Assembly (NCBI RefSeq): GCF_001598235.1
Contig: NZ_BCYO01000006.1
Span: 1-64,000 of the forward strand
DNA from: Polaromonas jejuensis NBRC 106434
GTDB lineage: Bacteria; Pseudomonadota; Gammaproteobacteria; Burkholderiales; Burkholderiaceae_C
DNA length: 64,000 bases
Direction: 5' to 3'
The notes beneath the pieces are model-generated. The model saw only the letters and a list, made by a program, of their open reading frames with translations. It was not told the origin of the DNA and searched no databases. Made by a program: the position numbers and the translations under genes. Below, piece by piece: positions 58,827 to 64,000 of the stretch. Positions within the stretch are counted from its first letter, which is position 1, and each line of letters starts with the position of its first letter.

Positions 58827-60851
58827 TCAGTTCTGAAGTTGCAGCCATCGCTTCGCCTCGGCGACCACCGCCGAGGGCACGATGCCGAAGTGCTCGTACA
58901 GCTCGTCGGCGGGCCCGGACGCGCCGAAATCGGCCATGCCGATGAAGCCGCCGCGCTCGCCCAGGTAGCGATCCCATCCGAAGCGCACGGCGGCCTCCAC
59001 GGCCACGCGGATGCCCCCCTGCGGCAGCACGGAAGCCCGGTAGGCCGCGTTCTGTGCGTCGAAGAGCTCCCAGCAAGGCATCGATACCACCGCGGTGGGC
59101 ACGCCCTGGGCCTGCAGCAGTTCGCGCGCCTGCAAGGCAATCGCCACTTCGGAGCCGGTGGACATGAGCGTCACCTGACGCGGGCCGCCAACGGCTTCGG
59201 CCAGCACGTAGCCGCCGCGGCGCGAGAGGTTGTCGGCCTGGTGCGTGCGCCGCACGAGCGGCAGCGCCTGTCGCGCGAAGACCATCGTGACGGGGCCGCT
59301 GCAGTGTTCCAGCGCGATCTCCCAGCACTCGGCGGCCTCCACGGCATCCGCGGGACGCAGCACCAGCATGTTGGGCATGGCACGCAGCGAGGCCAGGATC
59401 TCCACCGGTTGGTGCGTGGGGCCGTTCTTGCCGACGCCGATGGAGTCGTGGCTGAACACGAACTTCACCGGCAAGCCCATCAGCGCAGCCATGCGCATGG
59501 CCGGCCGCTCATAGTCCGAGAAGGCGAGGTAGGTGACCGCCAGCGGAATGACACCGCCATGCGCGGCCATGCCGTTGGCCATGGCACCCATCAGGTGTTC
59601 GCGCACGCCGCAGTGCACATACGCGCCGCTGCGATCGGCAGCGGTGAAGGCCGCGAGGCGGCGCTTGTGGCTGGTCGGCGCCTCGAGGTCTGCGCAGCCC
59701 ACCATGCGCTCGGGCAAGACGTCGGTGAGCAGGTCGTTGATCTCCGCCGAGATCATGATGCCGCCGGGCGCTTCGCTGCGCTCCGTGGCCTGCCGCTTGT
59801 AGCGCAGAAGTGTCTCGCGCCAGCCGTCGGGCAGTTCGCCGGCGATGACGCGGTCGAACTCTGCGCGCTCCGCGGGCGAGAGCGCAGCGTGCCGGGCCTG
59901 CCATGCGGCGTGCTTCTCTGCGCTGCGGCGGCCTGCATCGCGCCAGGCTTCCAGTACGGACGCGGGCACCTCGAATGGTGCATGGGGCCAGTCGAGTTCC
60001 TTGCGGGCGATGTCCGCGTCTTCGGGATGCAGGCGCGCGCTGTGGCCGCCGCGCTGGCCCTGGAGACGTGCGAGGCCGCGCGCGATCACGGTGCGGCACG
60101 CGATCATCGACGGACGGGGGTCGAGCTTCGCGGCAGCCAACGCCGCCGACACCGCTTCGAGGTCGTGCCCATCGACCTCGATCACGTGCCAGTCCGCCAC
60201 GCGAAAGCGCTCCGCGACGTTTTCACTGATCGACAACGCGGTGCTGCCGTCATCGGTGATGCGGTTGTCGTCCCACAGCAGCACCAGCTTTCCCAGTCGG
60301 AGATGACCGGCCAGCGAGATCATTTCCTGGCCGATGCCCTCCTGCAGGCAGCCGTCGCCGACGAAGGCGTAGGTGTGGTGGTCCACCAGCCCGCTGCCGA
60401 AGCGTGCGTTGAGGTAGGCCTCCGCCACTGCCATGCCGAACGCGTTGGCAATGCCCTGGCCCAAGGGCCCGGTGGTCACCTCGATGCCGTGCCCGGGCGC
60501 GATCTCGGGATGGCCTTCGCAATGCGAGCCCATCTCGCGGAAGCGCTGGACCTGGTCGATCGAGATGGCCTCGTAGCCCGTCAGGTACAGCAGCGCGTAG
60601 AGCAGCATCGAGCCATGGCCGTTCGAGAGGACGACGCGGTCGCGATCAGGCCAGGTCGGGTCGGCCGCAAGGAACTTCAGGTGACGCGTGTACAGCGCGG
60701 TGGCGATCTCGGCCATGCCGAGCGGCACGCCCTGATGCCCTTCGCCCGCACGCACGATCGCATCAATCGCGAGAAAACGGATCGCGTTGGCAAGCTTTGA
60801 CAACGCGGGCCTCGGCACGTCCGCGGCACTCGGGGCAAGCACTGCACTCAT
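58827..60851 (-). CDS. Transketolase, full length
   Basis: A 674-residue thiamine-diphosphate enzyme that moves two-carbon ketol units between sugar phosphates. N-terminal PP domain with SNGHGSMLLYALLYLTGY, GPLGQGIANAFGMAVAE and GDGCLQEG, the ThDP/metal motif; Pyr domain with HCGVREHLMGAMANG carrying the cofactor-activating glutamate; C-terminal domain after 540. ATG at 60851 is preferred over an upstream start with atypical arginine-rich residues. It shares the locus with a second, split transketolase, so it is probably dedicated to a peripheral sugar pathway rather than central metabolism. Confidence 0.92.
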   Translation of the reverse strand: MSAVLAPSAADVPRPALSKLANAIRFLAIDAIVRAGEGHQGVPLGMAEIATALYTRHLKFLAADPTWPDRDRVVLSNGHGSMLLYALLYLTGYEAISIDQVQRFREMGSHCEGHPEIAPGHGIEVTTGPLGQGIANAFGMAVAEAYLNARFGSGLVDHHTYAFVGDGCLQEGIGQEMISLAGHLRLGKLVLLWDDNRITDDGSTALSISENVAERFRVADWHVIEVDGHDLEAVSAALAAAKLDPRPSMIACRTVIARGLARLQGQRGGHSARLHPEDADIARKELDWPHAPFEVPASVLEAWRDAGRRSAEKHAAWQARHAALSPAERAEFDRVIAGELPDGWRETLLRYKRQATERSEAPGGIMISAEINDLLTDVLPERMVGCADLEAPTSHKRRLAAFTAADRSGAYVHCGVREHLMGAMANGMAAHGGVIPLAVTYLAFSDYERPAMRMAALMGLPVKFVFSHDSIGVGKNGPTHQPVEILASLRAMPNMLVLRPADAVEAAECWEIALEHCSGPVTMVFARQALPLVRRTHQADNLSRRGGYVLAEAVGGPRQVTLMSTGSEVAIALQARELLQAQGVPTAVVSMPCWELFDAQNAAYRASVLPQGGIRVAVEAAVRFGWDRYLGERGGFIGMADFGASGPADELYEHFGIVPSAVVAEAKRWLQLQN

Positions 60852-60912
60852 TGAGTAACCTCCGTGCTTCGCACTGCGGTGCGAGCTTGCTTGGGGCGGC
60901 CCGGCGCGGCGC

Positions 60913-61944
60913 TCATGCAAGCGACCCTGCACTTTCTTCAAGCAGCTTCCAGGCGTCCTCGCCAAACTTGCCGCGCCAGTCCTTGTAGAAGGTGGTCTTG
61001 GCGAGGGTGGCCTTGAACGCCTTCTTGTCGGGCTCGATGAACTGGAGGCCCTTGGCCTGCAAATCGCCGCGCAGCGTCTTGCTGAGCGTGGCGATGTCGG
61101 CGCGCTCGTCGTTGGCGGACTTGTCGAACTCGCGGAAGACGATCTCCTGGATGTCCTTGGGCAGGCGGTCTACTGCCTTGCGGTTGCCGAGGATCCAGTA
61201 CGCGTCCCACACGTGGTTGCTCAGGCTGCAGTACTTCTGGACCTCGTACAAGCGCGCCGTGGCAATGATCGCCAGCGGGTTCTCCTGGCCTTCGACCAGC
61301 TTGGTTTGCAGCGCCGAATACACCTCGTTGAAGTTGATGGGCGTCGGGCTCGCGCCCAGCGCGGTAAACAGCGTCGAGAGCATAGGCGCCGAGGGCACGC
61401 GCAGCTTCAGGCCGCGCAGGTCATCGGGGGTGTTGATCGGCCTGGTGGACGTGGTGATCTGGCGAAAGCCGTTGTCCCAGGGCTTGGACATGGTGAGCAA
61501 GCCCACCTTCTCGATCTGCCCGCGCACATACTTGCCGAGCGGGCCGTCCATCGCTTTCCAGACCTGGTCGTAGTCGGTGAAGGCGAAGCCGGTGTTGACG
61601 ATGCCGGCCGCCGGCACCAGCGTCGACAGGACCGAGCTGGCCTGGTTGAAGAATTCCACGCCCCCGTTGCGCACCTGGGCCAGGAGGTCGGTGTCCGAGC
61701 CCAACTGGTTGGCCGGGAACAGGCGGATCTCCAGGCGTCCCTTGGTCGCTTCCCTGATGCGCTCGATGGCTTCCTGCGCCCGCTTGTTGACGGGGTGGCT
61801 GGGGTCCTGTCCGGTGGCGAGCTTGTAGGTGAATTCGGCGGCATGCGCGCGCCGCGGCAGCATGGCGACCAGGGGGAGCGCCGCGGCGCCGGCCAGGCAT
61901 TGCCGACGGGTCAGGTTCGGACGAGAGGTTTCGGGCTGGGTCAT
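60913..61944 (-). CDS. TRAP transporter solute-binding protein, DctP family
   Basis: A 343-residue exported binding protein with a Tat-like signal (LTRRQCLAGAAALPLVAML). DctP pattern: FTYKLATGQDPSHPVNKRAQ, RLEIRLFPANQLGSDTDLLA, PINTPDDLRGLKLRVP and NFNEVYSALQTKLVEGQENP. The DctQ and DctM membrane subunits are not in the window. Binds an organic acid or sugar acid and sits between the transketolase and short-chain dehydrogenase genes, so it likely supplies the cluster's substrate. Confidence 0.9.
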   Translation of the reverse strand: MTQPETSRPNLTRRQCLAGAAALPLVAMLPRRAHAAEFTYKLATGQDPSHPVNKRAQEAIERIREATKGRLEIRLFPANQLGSDTDLLAQVRNGGVEFFNQASSVLSTLVPAAGIVNTGFAFTDYDQVWKAMDGPLGKYVRGQIEKVGLLTMSKPWDNGFRQITTSTRPINTPDDLRGLKLRVPSAPMLSTLFTALGASPTPINFNEVYSALQTKLVEGQENPLAIIATARLYEVQKYCSLSNHVWDAYWILGNRKAVDRLPKDIQEIVFREFDKSANDERADIATLSKTLRGDLQAKGLQFIEPDKKAFKATLAKTTFYKDWRGKFGEDAWKLLEESAGSLA

Positions 61945-61978
61945 TGTTGTCTCCGTTGGGGGTGTGTGAAGCAGCCGA

Positions 61979-62728
61979 TCAGTGGATCAACATGCCGCCA
62001 TTGACGTCCAGCGTGATGCCGGTGCAGTACTTGGCGAGCGGGCTGGCCAGGAAGACGACGCATCCGGCGACGTCGGCCGGCTCGCCGATGCGGTTCAGGG
62101 GGATCTGGTCCAGGATGCCCTGCATGCGGTCATCGGGGATCAGGCCCTTGTTGATGTCGGTCGCGATGAGGCCGGGCGTGACGCAGTTGACGCGGATGCC
62201 GTCGATGCCGAATTCGCGCGCCATCGCGCGTGCCAGGCCGAGCACGCCGGCCTTGGCCGCCGAGTAGTGCGGGCCGCCCAGGATGCCGCCGCCGCGCTGC
62301 GCCGACACCGACGAGATGCAGACGATGGAGCCGGTCTTGGCCGCGCGCATCGTCGGCAGCACGGCCTGCGACATGTAGAGCGTGCCGCGCAGGCTCACGT
62401 CGAGCACCGCGTCGTAGTCCGCGCCGGTGATGTCGCCCGTCTTGCGTGGCTGCGTGATGCCGGCGTTGTTGACGAGGATGTCGATGCGGCCGCATTGCTC
62501 CACGGCCGCCTTGGCGGCGCGTTCGCAAGAGGCCTTGTCAGTGACATCGGCCACCAGGCCCACGTGCTGCGGACCGAGTTTGGCGGCAGCGCCGGCCGGG
62601 TCGGCGCGTTCGAGGTCGAGGATCACGACGCGGGCGCCTTGCTCTGCCAGCATGCGTGCGGTGGCGAAGCCAAGTCCATTGAGGCCGGCGCCGCCGGTGA
62701 TGAGGGCTACTTTGTCTGCGAGAAGCAT
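61979..62728 (-). CDS. Short-chain dehydrogenase/reductase (SDR)
   Basis: A 249-residue classical SDR. Cofactor motif TGGAGLNGLGFA, NNAG, catalytic Ser in CISSVSAQ and Tyr/Lys in HYSAAKAG. The acidic residue after the second strand (LDLERAD) points to NAD(H). Start at 62728 fits the family; a start four codons upstream is possible. It lies in the same-strand run with two transketolases and a hydroxyacid dehydrogenase and would oxidise a hydroxyl of the cluster's sugar or polyol substrate. Confidence 0.9.
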   Translation of the reverse strand: MLLADKVALITGGAGLNGLGFATARMLAEQGARVVILDLERADPAGAAAKLGPQHVGLVADVTDKASCERAAKAAVEQCGRIDILVNNAGITQPRKTGDITGADYDAVLDVSLRGTLYMSQAVLPTMRAAKTGSIVCISSVSAQRGGGILGGPHYSAAKAGVLGLARAMAREFGIDGIRVNCVTPGLIATDINKGLIPDDRMQGILDQIPLNRIGEPADVAGCVVFLASPLAKYCTGITLDVNGGMLIH

Positions 62729-62789
62729 GTTGATCTCCAATGAGGGGTTGTGTTGAATTTGCGTTGAATGAAAGGGTCAGGCCGGGGCT

Positions 62790-63800
62790 TCAGCCCAGCC
62801 ACTTGCGGATGCGGTTGGCCAGCGCCTCGCGGCTGATGCCGTAGCGCTCGTGCAAGGTGGGCAATGCGCCCGCGTCGAGGAAGGCGTCGGGCAATCCGGC
62901 GAGCTCGAAGCCGGCCGGCTGCACCCGGTGTCGCAGCAGCGCGCTGGCGACAGACTCGCCCAGTCCGCCGATGACGGAGTGGTTCTCCGCGACGACCACG
63001 AGGCGATGCTTGTAGCGAACGGCTTCGACGATGGCGGCTTCGTCGAGCGGCTTGATCGTCGGGCAGTGCAGCACGGCCACGCCGACGTTGTCCGCCGCCA
63101 GGTCCTGCGCGACTTCGAGCGCGCGCATCGTCATGAAGCCGCTGGAGATGACCAGCACGTCATTGCCGTCACGCAGCATCCTGGCCTTGCCGAGCTCGAA
63201 CTTGTAGTCGTACTCGTCGAGCACGAGGGGCACGTTGCCGCGCAGGAGGCGCATGTAGACCGGCCCTTTGTGCGCCGCGATCTGCGGCACGGCCTGCTCG
63301 ATGTCGAGCGCATCGCACGGGTCGACGATCGTCAGCCCGGGAATGCCGCGCATCATCGCGATGTCCTCGGTCGCCTGGTGGCTGGGGCCGTAGCCGGTCG
63401 TCAGGCCGGGCAATGCGAAGCACATCTTGACGTTGAGGTTCTCCTCGGCGATGACCTGGTGGATGAAGTCATACGCGCGCCGCGTGCCGAACACCGCGTA
63501 GGTGGTCGCGAAGGGCACCAGTCCCTCCTTGGCCATGCCTCCCGCGGCGGCGAGCAACAGTTGCTCGGCCATCCCCATCTGGTGAAAGCGTTCCGGGTAG
63601 GCCTGCGCGAACAGGTGCAGGTCGGTGTACTTGGCCAGGTCGGCCGTCATGCCGACGACTTCCGGACGCTGCGCGCCCAACTCGACCAGTGCCTTGCCGA
63701 AGGGCGCGGCCTTGACGCGCTGCCCTTCGGAGGCGATCGAGGCGATCATCGCCGAGGTGGTCAGGCGCGGCTTTTTCTTTTCCGCAACAACGGTGTTCAT
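62790..63800 (-). CDS. Split transketolase, C-terminal subunit
   Basis: A 336-residue protein equal to the Pyr and C-terminal domains of transketolase. Seen: VVGMTADLAKYTDLHLF, HQMGMAEQLLLAAAGGMAKE with the cofactor-activating Glu, LTTGYGPSHQATEDIAMMR and the C-terminal DVLVISSGFMTMRALE. ATG at 63800 overlaps the stop of the upstream N-terminal subunit gene (ATGA). Two-subunit transketolases of this kind are usual in archaea and in many bacterial peripheral sugar pathways. Confidence 0.92.
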   Translation of the reverse strand: MNTVVAEKKKPRLTTSAMIASIASEGQRVKAAPFGKALVELGAQRPEVVGMTADLAKYTDLHLFAQAYPERFHQMGMAEQLLLAAAGGMAKEGLVPFATTYAVFGTRRAYDFIHQVIAEENLNVKMCFALPGLTTGYGPSHQATEDIAMMRGIPGLTIVDPCDALDIEQAVPQIAAHKGPVYMRLLRGNVPLVLDEYDYKFELGKARMLRDGNDVLVISSGFMTMRALEVAQDLAADNVGVAVLHCPTIKPLDEAAIVEAVRYKHRLVVVAENHSVIGGLGESVASALLRHRVQPAGFELAGLPDAFLDAGALPTLHERYGISREALANRIRKWLG

Positions 63801-64000
63801 GCGAGGGCTCCTTCGGTTTGCTTGGCGGCCGACCAGCTGTCGTCCAGTATCTGCAGCGCCTGCTGCCATTCGGGCGGGTCGACGCGGATGAAGTGGTTCT
63901 TCTCGCGCTGCTCGAGGAAGGGCACGCCCTTGCCCATCAAGGTGTCGAACAGGATCACGCGCGGCTTCGCTTCGGCCAGGTCGCGCGCGTTGCCGAAAGC
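63797..64000 (-). CDS. Split transketolase, N-terminal subunit (partial, 3' end only)
   Basis: The window edge cuts this gene; only the last 67 codons are present. They read AFGNARDLAEAKPRVILFD, TLMGKGVPFLEQREKNHF, IRVDPPEWQQALQIL and end in TGA at 63799-63797. GKGVPF followed by KNHF is the end of the thiamine-diphosphate-binding N-terminal half of split transketolases. The stop overlaps the next gene's ATG, so the two subunits are translationally coupled. Confidence 0.9.
   Translation of the reverse strand, partial: AFGNARDLAEAKPRVILFDTLMGKGVPFLEQREKNHFIRVDPPEWQQALQILDDSWSAAKQTEGALA

Noticed and set aside
57768..60800. Open plus-strand frame of 1010 codons
   Set aside because: It is antisense to the dehydrogenase and transketolase genes and contains no recognisable motif.

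Overview
The window is chromosomal DNA of a GC-rich betaproteobacterium, most likely a member of the Comamonadaceae (Polaromonas, Rhodoferax or Variovorax-like). This is inferred from protein style, the order fkpB-ispH-dehydratase, the two formate dehydrogenase loci, and a short interspersed repeat of the form GCTAT...AGCTG...AGCGC...AAGGGCT...GGCATTTT that I find seven times and that is familiar from this family. No species-level claim is made.

Layout. 0.15-3.5 kb: a palindromic MITE-like element, an orphan NMT1/SsuA-type binding protein and a membrane receptor whose class III cyclase domain has lost both metal-binding aspartates. 3.6-7.9 kb: a decayed mobile island with a haemagglutinin fragment, small unknown genes, a mosaic phage-like gene, a DUF4258/MqsA-like toxin-antitoxin pair and a truncated P4-type integrase, sitting at the 3' end of tRNA-Ser(CGA). 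8-14.8 kb: core genes (serS with a vestigial second 3' end, threonine/serine dehydratase, ispH, fkpB, radC, an Smr protein, a LuxR regulator). 14.9-20.3 kb: a methyltransferase remnant, a FAD oxidase, DUF1059, truncated haemoglobin and a FtsX-type permease. 20.3-31.2 kb (minus strand): fdhD and a periplasmic, membrane-anchored formate dehydrogenase with its Tat helper, TorD chaperone, polyferredoxin, DUF3306 and DUF3305 proteins. 31.2-34.7 kb: acyl-CoA dehydrogenase and CaiB-type CoA-transferase, divergent from a LysR regulator.

34.8-52.5 kb (plus strand) is a complete five-step histidine utilisation cluster: a taurine/nitrate-type ABC transporter, hutC, hutH, hutU, an IclR regulator, a polar amino acid ABC transporter, a PhyH-type dioxygenase, hutD, hutI, hutF, hutG, then a GlcD-type flavin dehydrogenase and a HisC-like aminotransferase. 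A TGTATATACA palindrome, the expected HutC operator type, lies in front of both the first transporter and hutH. The last two genes would fit conversion of imidazole-lactate to histidine. HutG releases formate, and the convergent 52.5-57.3 kb locus encodes a cytoplasmic NAD-linked formate dehydrogenase (FdsA, and FdsG fused to FdsB), so formate from histidine can be oxidised.

57.8-64 kb (minus strand) is a separate catabolic cluster with a D-2-hydroxyacid dehydrogenase, a full-length transketolase, a TRAP binding protein, a short-chain dehydrogenase and a second, split transketolase running off the window; the substrate is unknown.

The most striking structural theme is that short repeats have been recruited into proteins: into the N-terminus of the dehydratase, the signal peptide of FdhC, the FdsG-FdsB linker, and (a different 92-bp inverted-repeat element) into FdsA.
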